Of a DNA stretch of 17,319 nt, positions 10,101 to 16,305 are shown in pieces (position 1 is the first letter of the stretch; each line of letters opens with the position of its first letter). Below the pieces are notes generated by a model. It was not told the DNA's origin. It did not search any database and saw only the letters and a list, made by a program, of their open reading frames with translations. The stretch is from JACRBK01 sp964427955 (GTDB taxonomy: Bacteria; Chloroflexota; Anaerolineae; Aggregatilineales; Aggregatilineaceae): assembly GCA_964427955.1 (NCBI GenBank), contig CAYRWY010000075.1:1-17319 (forward strand), written 5' to 3'. A program made the translations under genes and the position numbers.

Positions 10101-10751
10101 TCCGCCGACGTGATCGAACGCTACGGCGAACGGCTGCCTACGGATCGCCGCCAGAAGGAGTTCGAGCAGATTCGCTCCAGCGTGCTGAACATGGTCAAGC
10201 TGCTGGACGATATCCTGACCATCAGCCGGGCCGAGCGCGGCGACCTGAGCTTCGAGCCGGAACCGGTCAACCTGCCCCATCTGTGCCGCGAGATGATGAA
10301 CGCCTTCGCCTTGAGCAACGGCAAGGACCACAACTTCTCATTTGTCTTCAGCGGTGATGCGCCGATGTTCCTGGCGGACTACAAGCTGCTGCGCTACATG
10401 ATCAACAATCTGCTGTCGAACGCGGTCAAGTATTCGGCCCCGAACACGACTATCACGTGCGGCGTCGTCTGCGACTCCCACCAGGCCACCCTGCATATCA
10501 CGGACGAAGGCATCGGCATCCCCCAGAACGAGCAGCGCGAGCTGTTCCAGCCCTTCTACCGGGCCAGCAACGTCGGCACGGTGCACGGCACGGGGCTGGG
10601 ACTGGCCATCGTCAAGCAGTCGGTAGACCTGCACGGCGGCACGATCGTCGTGAAGAGTGTCGAAGGGCACGGCGCCACGTTTACCATCACGCTCCCGCGG
10701 GATGTGACGGACGAGCGGCGCGCCCTGGCCGCCGCCACCAACCCGAAGTAA
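7122..10751 (+). CDS. Membrane sensor histidine kinase, Cache-like/PAS/GAF
   Basis: A 1209-aa kinase anchored by two membrane helices (about 9-31 and 186-208). They flank a roughly 150-residue extracytoplasmic sensor with Cache-like wording (GRTGEFSLAQL, then DYRGVTVLAAYEPV). The cytoplasmic part reads PAS (about 222-335), PAS (344-457), GAF (468-629), GAF (650-811), coiled coil, PAS (840-953), HisKA with SHEFRTP (H982), and HATPase with NNLLSNAVKY (from 1095), DEGIGI (from 1128) and GTGLGLA (from 1156). All catalytic motifs look intact. The second GAF and the kinase core are clearly homologous to those of the preceding gene. The start is uncertain: ATG 7122 gives a compact, basic N-terminus before the first helix but lacks a good Shine-Dalgarno; an in-frame TTG at 7074 and GTG at 7104 are alternatives. 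An 88-nt gap separates it from the preceding kinase. Confidence 0.9.
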   Translation: MTTHDRRRIAILILIMTGVVLGVGTALFGALYNTALDQQRARLFEVADTQARLIEALARSDQANYGLTHTPEETFEYSLSQVREVQSRIQGLGRTGEFSLAQLQDNHIVYLMTSRKGYDPDHPIIVPLDSQLAEPMRRAIRGETGTMAGKDYRGVTVLAAYEPVGIYGLAIVAKIDLSEIRAPFIRAGIIASGVGLGLVLIGTLLFLHITTPLLRRLEENEARYRAVFEQAADGIVLIDPQSAQIVEFNDRACEMLGYSRAEFQQLKLSDLEMEERPDELAANIARIIKDGSITLDDRHRAKSGEPRAMLVNSRAIIFQSKQYILSIWHDITERKRLEDRFRAHAAVLMSASDAIISTDPAFVIETWNPAAEAIYGWSANEAIGQSVLTLLNPRQADGTAEHNIAQILQQGLWSGEILQTRRDGTLINILSSMAVLKDNEGNPKQIITVNHDITNRKRSEEALRRQNEVLVALQETTLDLVSQLDLDHLLRNIVRRAGQLLGTSSGFLALVDAATGQLLTKVGEGAMEVLMDFQLESGVGISGLVWQNRQPVVIDVYDTWPGRIPGFPQGLIRSLMGVPLESGGHILGVLGIAYESAAATSRTFTPEAIDLLKQLGQLAAIAIDNAQLFAVAEQELIDRTHAEIAERDQRTLAEGLRDTAAVLTSTLNLEEVLDRILENIGRVVPHDAANILLMEEGIAHSVRVGGSRVQGAEEWFRTYDFVIDKVPTLRTVMETGKPLVVPDTTTSPIWTQLEDKTQWIRSYVGAPIRIEGHVIGFITLDSATPGFFTGKHAEQLDAFANQAALALRNAHHYDEVNRHATDMEQQVARRTAQYRKAQEHAETIFNSSSDMIIILNNEGIIQQVNPIFDETFHTTSGESIGQPITVLAAPDSVGTLQRALAGAAQFQQPQRLEIEVLYRDCTLFHADVAISPIVHDRQIEGLVCSLRDISLLKQTELSLRRMLDKETELSEMRSRFITTTSHEFRTPLAIIQMSADVIERYGERLPTDRRQKEFEQIRSSVLNMVKLLDDILTISRAERGDLSFEPEPVNLPHLCREMMNAFALSNGKDHNFSFVFSGDAPMFLADYKLLRYMINNLLSNAVKYSAPNTTITCGVVCDSHQATLHITDEGIGIPQNEQRELFQPFYRASNVGTVHGTGLGLAIVKQSVDLHGGTIVVKSVEGHGATFTITLPRDVTDERRALAAATNPK

Positions 10752-10769
10752 GCGCCGGGCGGGCTGGGA

Positions 10770-10866
10770 TAAAAAAGAACAATTCAACGCAGAGCACGCA
10801 GAGCACGCGGAGGGAAAGACAGTTTTTTCTCAGCGATCTCGGCGGTCTCTGCGTTGAAAGTTTTTA
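10770..10866. terminator. Probable bidirectional terminator between convergent operons
   Basis: The long palindrome can fold on either strand. On the + strand it is followed by TTTTT at 10861-10865, 110 nt after the kinase stop codon. On the minus strand it is followed by a T-run, the complement of AAAAAA at 10771-10776. It starts 20 nt beyond the stop of the minus-strand 77-aa gene. Position and poly-T tracts on both sides suggest that it ends both transcription units. The stem is imperfect in its middle, so efficiency cannot be judged. Confidence 0.6.
10783..10858. repeat. 76-bp imperfect palindrome built from 9-nt units
   Basis: The outer arms are a perfect 12-bp inverted repeat, ttcaacgcagag (10783-10794) and ctctgcgttgaa (10847-10858). 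Each arm consists of three successive 9-nt units. On the left these are acgcagagc (10787-10795), the same again (10796-10804), and acgcggagg (10805-10813). On the right they are tctcagcga (10828-10836), tctcggcgg (10837-10845) and tctctgcgt (10846-10854), which are complementary in type. The element lies between two convergent genes. Dispersed repeats with the words ACGCAGAG and CTCTGCGT are known between genes in many large bacterial genomes (general knowledge). Whether this one is mobile or only a hairpin is not shown here. Confidence 0.8.
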
Positions 10867-10878
10867 GTCTGGCGCCGA

Positions 10879-11112
10879 TCACATCGGCTGGAAGCCCATG
10901 TGTAACAGCGATTTCTCCGACGCGCCGACCAGGTATTCGTAGTCGCTGGCATCGTACACGCCCGGATCGGCGCCGGTCGCGACCCCACCGGTGATCTGCC
11001 CGTACACGAAATCGCAGTGGCCGCGCTCCATGCGGCAGATGATGGTGATCAGCTCGCCGTCGTCGGTCCGCCCCACGTCCTTGCGGTAGAACATCGCTTT
11101 CCGTTTGGCCAT
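10879..11112 (-). CDS. Small conserved-looking protein of unknown function (77 aa)
   Basis: The family is not recognised. The protein is small and soluble, with a basic N-terminus (MAKRKAMFYRKD) and a C-x6-C pair (C26 and C33, with H32 beside the second). The C-terminal part is acidic and aromatic (DPGVYDASDYEYLVG). No membrane segment or signal peptide is visible. The reading frame is supported by a good ribosome binding site, AGGGAG on the minus strand (complement of 11118-11123), six nt before the ATG, and by its position directly before a terminator. It starts 59 nt downstream of the ABC exporter on the same strand and could be co-transcribed with it. A role linked to the exporter would be a guess. 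Confidence 0.7.
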   Translation of the reverse strand: MAKRKAMFYRKDVGRTDDGELITIICRMERGHCDFVYGQITGGVATGADPGVYDASDYEYLVGASEKSLLHMGFQPM

Positions 11113-11171
11113 GCCTGCTCCCTTTCGCTCCGCCGGGCTGGTGCGTCAAGGATATTGTAGACCAAAACCGG

Positions 11172-12956
11172 TCAGGGTGTGGAACTGCCGTTGGCCAGGA
11201 GCGACTGCTCGCGGAACTGCATCTCGTACAGCCGCGCGTACAGCCCATCGTGCGCGATCAGCTCGTCGTGCGTGCCGAGTTCGACGATCTCCCCGGCTTG
11301 CAGCACGGCCAGCCGGTGCGCGATGCGGACGGTGCTCAGGCGGTGGGCGATGATCACCGTGGTGCGGCCCTGCATCAGCCGTTCGAGCGCCTCCTGGACC
11401 AGGTGCTCGCTCTCGTTGTCCAGGCTGGAGGTTGCCTCGTCCAGCAGTAGGATGCGGGGATCTTTGAGGATGGCGCGCGCAATGGCGACCCGCTGGCGCT
11501 GGCCGCCGCTCAGGCGTGCCCCGCGCTCGCCGACCAGCGTCTCGTAGCCGTCCGGCAGCGCCGTGATGAAATCGTGGGCATTGGCCGCGCGTGCCGCCGC
11601 GATCAGCTCCTCCTCGCGAGCATCCAGCCGCCCAAAGAGGATATTCTCGCGGATCGTGCCGCCGAACAGCAGCGTCTCTTGTGGGACGATCCCGACCTGG
11701 GCGCGCAGGCTGGCCTGCGTCACGCGCCGCACGTCGATCCCGTCGATGGACAGCGATCCGCCGGTGACGTCGTAGAAGCGCGGGATCAGGTTGAAGATGG
11801 TGCTTTTGCCCGCGCCGCTCGGTCCCACCAGGGCCAGGATCTCGCCCGGCGGCAGGTCGAGCGTCACGTCGCGCAGCACCGGCTGGCGATCCTCGTAGTG
11901 AAAGCTGACGTGATCGAAGGTGATCCGCCCTGCGATGCGATCCAACACCTGCGCGTCCGGCGCGTCGCGCACGTCGGGCACGGTGTCGAGAATCTGGAAG
12001 ATGCGGGAGGTAGCGCCCATCGTCTCCTGGAACTGCGAGTAGACGACGCCCAACTCGGACACCATTTGCCCGACGATCACCACGTAGACCAGGAAGCCGA
12101 TCAGCTCGCCGCGCGTCAGCCGGTCCGCCAGCACTTCCCGCCCGCCGAACCACACGATCAGCGCCACGTTGATCAGGAACAGCAGATCGACGGCAGGCGA
12201 CAGCACCGCGCGGGCCTTGACGAGCCGGTAGGCCGCGTGCAGGGTGCGATTCAGGGCCTCGGCATAACGCGCGACCTGGTGCGGCTCGCGCACGAAGCCT
12301 TTCACCTCGCGGATATTCTGAAAGGTCTCCTGGGCGACCACCGTCGCGCTGGCGAATTCATCCTGAACCCGCTGCCCGCCCTGCCGCGAAAAGCGCCGCA
12401 GCGCCACGCCGACCAGCACGATCAGCGGTGTAGTCAGCAGGATGAACAGCGTCAGCCGCCAGTTGAGCACGATCATCACGCCCACCGCCCCGGCGATGGT
12501 CAGGACGTGACGCAGCACGCGCGTCAGATCGGTGGTCAGCAGCCCCCGGATCGACGAAACGTCGCTCGACATCCGGCTGATCAGCTCGCCCACCCGGCGC
12601 TCGGCAAAAAAGCGCAGCGAAAGCTGGTTGAGGTGGCGGTAAAGCTGCAAGCGGAGATCGCGCACGATGCGCTCCCCGGTCATGTTCGTGTAGTAGTTCC
12701 CGACGATGGACCCCACCGTCAGCACGACGAACGCTCCCAGCAGCAGCGCGGTCATCTCGTTGAGCCGCCGCATACTGTGCGCGGCCAGCGCCTGGTCGAT
12801 GACGTACTGCACCATGAGCGGCAGCGCCAGAAAGATTCCCGACGAGACCATGCGGGCCAGCACCGCCCAAAACAAGGGCAGCTTGTAGGGCGCGGCGTAA
12901 GCGAACACGCGCCGCCACTGGGCGCGCACCACAGCAGACTCCAGGGGAATAGTCAA
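11172..12956 (-). CDS. ABC exporter, fused permease and ATPase (MsbA/multidrug type)
   Basis: A 594-aa half-transporter expected to work as a dimer in the cytoplasmic membrane, exporting lipids, peptides or drugs. The N-terminal half (about 20-320) is a six-helix exporter transmembrane domain. The C-terminal ATPase (about 345-580) has Walker A GPSGAGKST (378-386, K384), signature LSGGQ (482-486), Walker B LLLDEATSSLD (D506, E507) and the H-loop histidine H538. All catalytic residues are present. The substrate cannot be told from sequence. Translation appears to start at TTG (complement of 12954-12956), preceded by AGAGAGG inside the last codons of the endonuclease gene; the next in-frame Met is about 35 residues later, inside the first helix. 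It lies 13 nt after the endonuclease stop, so it is probably in the same transcript. Its base composition looks richer in GC than the two genes upstream. Confidence 0.92.
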   Translation of the reverse strand: MTIPLESAVVRAQWRRVFAYAAPYKLPLFWAVLARMVSSGIFLALPLMVQYVIDQALAAHSMRRLNEMTALLLGAFVVLTVGSIVGNYYTNMTGERIVRDLRLQLYRHLNQLSLRFFAERRVGELISRMSSDVSSIRGLLTTDLTRVLRHVLTIAGAVGVMIVLNWRLTLFILLTTPLIVLVGVALRRFSRQGGQRVQDEFASATVVAQETFQNIREVKGFVREPHQVARYAEALNRTLHAAYRLVKARAVLSPAVDLLFLINVALIVWFGGREVLADRLTRGELIGFLVYVVIVGQMVSELGVVYSQFQETMGATSRIFQILDTVPDVRDAPDAQVLDRIAGRITFDHVSFHYEDRQPVLRDVTLDLPPGEILALVGPSGAGKSTIFNLIPRFYDVTGGSLSIDGIDVRRVTQASLRAQVGIVPQETLLFGGTIRENILFGRLDAREEELIAAARAANAHDFITALPDGYETLVGERGARLSGGQRQRVAIARAILKDPRILLLDEATSSLDNESEHLVQEALERLMQGRTTVIIAHRLSTVRIAHRLAVLQAGEIVELGTHDELIAHDGLYARLYEMQFREQSLLANGSSTP

Positions 12957-12969
12957 TCCAGCAACCTCT

Positions 12970-13911
12970 CTAAATGTTCAAGAGTTGAAACAGACGCTCG
13001 CGCGCTTGTGGATCATCGAGCACCGCGCTGAGGCTGAATAAGTGGGTGACAATCTCGACGTTGATGCTCAGGTCAGTCCTGGCCCGTTCCGTCATCGAGA
13101 CCTCTTGTACGATTAGAATAGTCACCGACTGGGGATTTTCTTGCCGGGTCCGGCGCAAACTTTTGAGCGCAGCGCCGATACGCTCCAGGACTCCGGCGGG
13201 ATCGATCCCGCCCTTGATTTCGATGGCGACCTGCGGTACACCATGACGATAGACGGCCACATCCGGCTCATCAGCAAACACCAGCCGGCGCTCCTGATCA
13301 AGCTCAAACTCGTTGGCATCGATTTCCTCAGCAGTAGCCCAACCTCTAGATGTCAAGCGTTGCCGCAGCATTTCCTTGACGGCTATTTCGGCGGCAGAAC
13401 CTTTCGTATTCTGCCAGGAACCTTGTGCCTGCGAACCGGCAGCCATGCCGCGCCAGAGATCGAACTCGCGAGCGTCGATCTCTTCATCGGCCTCGACAAG
13501 GCGGCTTACAATCGCGTTGAAGTGACAAGCCATGAGCCGGGCGATTTCCTCATCCGGTAGCGTACGCCCGCTCTCGTAGTGATCTAGAGAAAAGCCCACT
13601 CGCTTCATGGATTTTTGTGAAACCATCGCCAACATCCGGTAATAGGCCACTCCACGGGGAATCGTATGTAGCACAAAGGGGTGGGCAAAAACAATCACCG
13701 GCTTGATGCCACGATGGATGATCCTGTTCCAGGCTAGGTCCGAGATTTGTAGGTCATTCCAATCTAGACTTTCGCCGTGTATTTGCTCCAGCGCTGTCGC
13801 TGTCTCCAACAGCTTCCACTCATGCAGCTTACGGTGGAAGAACACACTCTTGGCCAGTTGATCCAATGTCCACGCTTCTGCTTCGCTGGGCTGGTTTGGT
13901 CTGCCTGCCAT
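12970..13911 (-). CDS. Probable Type II restriction endonuclease (PD-(D/E)XK fold, XcyI-like)
   Basis: A 313-aa soluble protein. A PD-(D/E)XK nuclease signature is visible: P216-D217, fourteen residues later E231-I-K233, then GGIDPAGVLERIGAALKS. The segment HPFVLHTIPRGVAYYRMLAMVSQKSM (about 78-103) and the AIEIKGG block recall XcyI-type endonucleases, which cut CCCGGG; this is from memory and the recognition site cannot be inferred. The gene follows the methyltransferase by 9 nt with an AAGGGG ribosome binding site, which is the usual setting for a restriction-modification pair. Sampled stretches are less GC-rich than the flanking genes, consistent with horizontal transfer. The alternative is another PD-(D/E)XK DNA nuclease in a methylation-linked defence system. 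Confidence 0.72.
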   Translation of the reverse strand: MAGRPNQPSEAEAWTLDQLAKSVFFHRKLHEWKLLETATALEQIHGESLDWNDLQISDLAWNRIIHRGIKPVIVFAHPFVLHTIPRGVAYYRMLAMVSQKSMKRVGFSLDHYESGRTLPDEEIARLMACHFNAIVSRLVEADEEIDAREFDLWRGMAAGSQAQGSWQNTKGSAAEIAVKEMLRQRLTSRGWATAEEIDANEFELDQERRLVFADEPDVAVYRHGVPQVAIEIKGGIDPAGVLERIGAALKSLRRTRQENPQSVTILIVQEVSMTERARTDLSINVEIVTHLFSLSAVLDDPQARERLFQLLNI

Positions 13912-13920
13912 ATTTTCCCC

Positions 13921-15330
13921 TTATGAACCTGCAAGCTTACGCCAAATATAGATGCACTTGCGCAGTTCTTCGCGTCCATGAGCGCCCATTTGCTGGCTGC
14001 TGTTGCCCTTGCCCCTGGGCAGCACCCAGATCACTTCAACCTCGAAGCCAGCTTGCTCTGCCATGTCGGATAGAATCAGGTCCACAGGGATCGTCACCCC
14101 CCCGTAGCGTACATTGTCGTTGACCATCACCAGCGGCGCGCCCGGCTTCAAGATCCGCGCACACTCAAAAATCACCAGGGCCATCTCCCAAAAATAGTTT
14201 CTGACCATGCGCGGGATGCCACTGTTGTTGAGAGTCCCGGCTTCTTTTTGACCATCGAGATAGTTCAGAATCGCGTGAAGCTCTCGCTGGCCATCAAATG
14301 CGACCAGTGCCCGGCGGTATACATAGTCGGAGAATAGGGTATTCAGTCCCACTTTAGCCCGATTCTCGACCGTACAGGACACCATTTCCTGCCGAAGATG
14401 CCGAATGCCTTCCTCTCCTACGCCCAATAAGGCCAGCTCCAGAGCATACGTGCGCGTATAATCGTACCGGTTACAATAAGGGGGTGATGTGATCAGGCCC
14501 TCCATAGAGGCCGATGATATCCCCGGCAAAATCTCCAGGCACGATCCTGGCACGATCTCGACTGATCCTTGCTGGCCGTGGGCAGGGAATAGATCAAGCG
14601 TGCCCGTATAGGGACGCAGGTCGGCCTCTATTTCACCCAATTTGGCCTGAATCGCACGCTCAAAAGAAGGGATAGGACCCTTGTCAAACGGGCGAGACCC
14701 CTGGCGACGTCCTGAACGGTAATCCCAGCGGAGATACTGGCCATCTTTGCGGGTATAGCTGATTTCCTCAAGAATACACAAGGCTGCAAAACGTAAGATG
14801 CGCGCAGCCGGACCGCTCTCCGATTCCAACGCGGACAGATAACATTCGAGACTGTGTTCTGTTTCGTCGGGAAAAGCCCCCTGGGTGATGCGGAGGTGAG
14901 GAAACAAAACCCCACGCTCTTGGGATTTCCAGGGAGAAACGGAACGCCAGCGTGCCAATGCCGCTCGCACGGCTTCAGTTTCGTCGCCAAGCAACGACTT
15001 CCGTACTTCCATGACCTCACAGCCTACAGGTAGCAGTTCGATGCCAAGCGCATCCAGACCGCGCTCGCGGGAGACGAAAAGCACGGTTCCCGTACCGGCA
15101 AACGGATCAAGGATTTTACCAGAAGAAATGCCCAGGTGATCGAGTACGTAGTGAACCAAGGCCTCGGAAAAGCCTTCTTTATATTTGAACCAGCGATAAC
15201 CGGGTCTGTTTTTATTTGCCTGAAAACTCACCAACGACCGGTTAAGCTGGTGATTGACCTTGAGTTTCGACGCGAAGTGTTCTTCCAGGGCCGTATTATG
15301 CACCCGAATATCGTCTATGGTTCCCAGCAT
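13921..15330 (-). CDS. Site-specific DNA methyltransferase (amino-methylating, SPPY type)
   Basis: A 469-aa enzyme expected to transfer a methyl group from S-adenosylmethionine to an exocyclic amino group in DNA (N4-cytosine or N6-adenine). The AdoMet-binding motif I is DPFAGTGTV (D75-G81 core). The catalytic motif IV is TSPPY (S282-P-P-Y285); SPPY is most often seen in N4-cytosine enzymes. About 200 residues lie between the motifs and may hold the target-recognition region. An ANKNRPGYRWFKYKEGFS segment precedes motif I. The ATG at 15330 is chosen because TGAGGA (complement of 15338-15343) sits seven nt upstream; the open frame extends about 295 codons further, but only as antisense of the oxidoreductase gene. 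It should protect host DNA from the endonuclease that follows 9 nt later. Confidence 0.85.
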   Translation of the reverse strand: MLGTIDDIRVHNTALEEHFASKLKVNHQLNRSLVSFQANKNRPGYRWFKYKEGFSEALVHYVLDHLGISSGKILDPFAGTGTVLFVSRERGLDALGIELLPVGCEVMEVRKSLLGDETEAVRAALARWRSVSPWKSQERGVLFPHLRITQGAFPDETEHSLECYLSALESESGPAARILRFAALCILEEISYTRKDGQYLRWDYRSGRRQGSRPFDKGPIPSFERAIQAKLGEIEADLRPYTGTLDLFPAHGQQGSVEIVPGSCLEILPGISSASMEGLITSPPYCNRYDYTRTYALELALLGVGEEGIRHLRQEMVSCTVENRAKVGLNTLFSDYVYRRALVAFDGQRELHAILNYLDGQKEAGTLNNSGIPRMVRNYFWEMALVIFECARILKPGAPLVMVNDNVRYGGVTIPVDLILSDMAEQAGFEVEVIWVLPRGKGNSSQQMGAHGREELRKCIYIWRKLAGS

Positions 15331-15331
15331 G

Positions 15332-15355
15332 GTATGATCCTCAGCAACATCATAC
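15332..15355. promoter_or_regulatory. Perfect 7-bp dyad in the divergent methyltransferase/oxidoreductase gap
   Basis: GTATGAT (15332-15338) and ATCATAC (15349-15355) are exact inverted repeats with a 10-bp spacer, inside the 51-bp gap between the two divergent starts. In the methyltransferase mRNA the dyad would form a hairpin one nucleotide before the start codon, with the GAGG ribosome binding site in or at the edge of the loop. It could equally be a protein operator. Each arm also contains TATGAT, a -10-like hexamer, on one strand. Function is inferred from position only. Confidence 0.4.
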
Positions 15356-15381
15356 GCCGATTTTACTTGAGGAAGGCCCAA

Positions 15382-16251
15382 ATGCCTATCCACTTTGGTT
15401 TCGTCGTCCCGGTCGAGACGCCGGTCGAAAGTCACACCGTGCCGGTCGTGCCGGTCGAAAAGACGGTGCTGCCCGTCGCAGCGCGCTACTTCGAATCGTT
15501 CTGGACTTACGATCACTTCTACGGCTTCGGCGACCGCCGCAACCCGTACCTGGAAAGCTGGACGACGCTGGTCTGGCTGGCGGCACGCTTCCCGGCGCTG
15601 CACGTCGGGGCGGTCGTGCAGGGCGTCGGCTACCGGAATCCGGCGCTGCTGGCGAAGATGGGCGCGACGCTGCAACTGCTCAGCGGCGGGCGCTTCATCC
15701 TGGGGATTGGAGCCGGGTGGCGCGAGGAAGAATACACCGCCTACGGCTATCCCTTCCCGCGCGCGGCGGTCCGCATCCGCCAACTGGAAGAGGCCGTGCA
15801 GATCATCCGGCGCATGTGGACCGAGGATCATCCGGCGTTCCAGGGCGAACACTTCCAGATCGAGGACGCCACCTGCCTGCCCCACCCCGATCCGCGGCCC
15901 CCGATCATGATCGGCGGCGAAGGCGAAAAACTGATGCTGCCGCTGGTGGCGCGCGAGGCCGACTGGTGGAACTGCGGCGACTGGTCCGACCTGGCGGCGG
16001 TGCGGCGCAAGCGCGACATCGTGCAGGAGCACGCGGCGCGGGCCGGGCGCAGCGTCCGGCTGACGATGCAGATCGGCGGGCGCGAGTGGCCGAAAACTGA
16101 CGCCGACTCGTCCGCCTGGGTCGATTTCCTGCACACGCTGGCCGGGTTGGGCTTCGACTATTTCTCCATCGACGGCGGGATGGTCGAATCCCCGGAAAGC
16201 CTGGATCGCTTTCACGATCAGGTCATACTGCCGCTTCTATCCTCCTCATAA
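15382..16251 (+). CDS. LLM-class flavin/F420-dependent oxidoreductase (luciferase-like)
   Basis: A 289-aa protein of the bacterial luciferase-like monooxygenase superfamily, a cytosolic TIM-barrel enzyme using reduced FMN or coenzyme F420. Family hallmarks in order are IHFGFVVP at the N-terminus, FWTYDHFYGF, the block VGYRNPALLAKMGATLQLLSGGR (83 onward), GIGAGW (108-113), the long helix EEAVQIIRRMW, and PPIMIGGEGEK. The length is normal for the family. Cofactor and substrate cannot be assigned from sequence. The ATG at 15382 is preceded by GAGGAAGG (15369-15376) at ideal spacing. The in-frame extension back to 15136 overlaps the methyltransferase gene and is not coding. The gene is GC-rich (41 of 60 bases in 15541-15600), unlike the adjacent methyltransferase, and diverges from it across 51 nt. 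Confidence 0.9.
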   Translation: MPIHFGFVVPVETPVESHTVPVVPVEKTVLPVAARYFESFWTYDHFYGFGDRRNPYLESWTTLVWLAARFPALHVGAVVQGVGYRNPALLAKMGATLQLLSGGRFILGIGAGWREEEYTAYGYPFPRAAVRIRQLEEAVQIIRRMWTEDHPAFQGEHFQIEDATCLPHPDPRPPIMIGGEGEKLMLPLVAREADWWNCGDWSDLAAVRRKRDIVQEHAARAGRSVRLTMQIGGREWPKTDADSSAWVDFLHTLAGLGFDYFSIDGGMVESPESLDRFHDQVILPLLSSS

Positions 16252-16305
16252 AAATGGACCTACAATGAAAACACACGCGGATTGAGTTCTGAGGAGGACG
16301 AAATC

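Noticed and set aside
10783..10858. Three 9-nt units per arm considered as a CRISPR array
   Set aside because: The units are far too short, contiguous without spacers, and inverted; no cas gene is present.
10784..11248. 154-codon minus-strand frame ending in NAETAEIAEK...ALRALR
   Set aside because: Its C-terminus is a translation of the palindromic repeat, and it overlaps the better supported 77-aa gene in another frame.
11574..13031. 485-codon + strand open frame across the ABC exporter
   Set aside because: It is opposite an intact exporter with all ATPase motifs; the translated product is a Q/H/R-rich shadow.
15136..15381. N-terminal extension of the oxidoreductase back to 15136
   Set aside because: It overlaps the methyltransferase coding region on the other strand. 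The typical family N-terminus begins at 15382 with a strong ribosome binding site.
15331..16215. N-terminal extension of the methyltransferase to position 16215
   Set aside because: The extra 295 codons are antisense to the oxidoreductase gene. A well-placed ribosome binding site supports the start at 15330.
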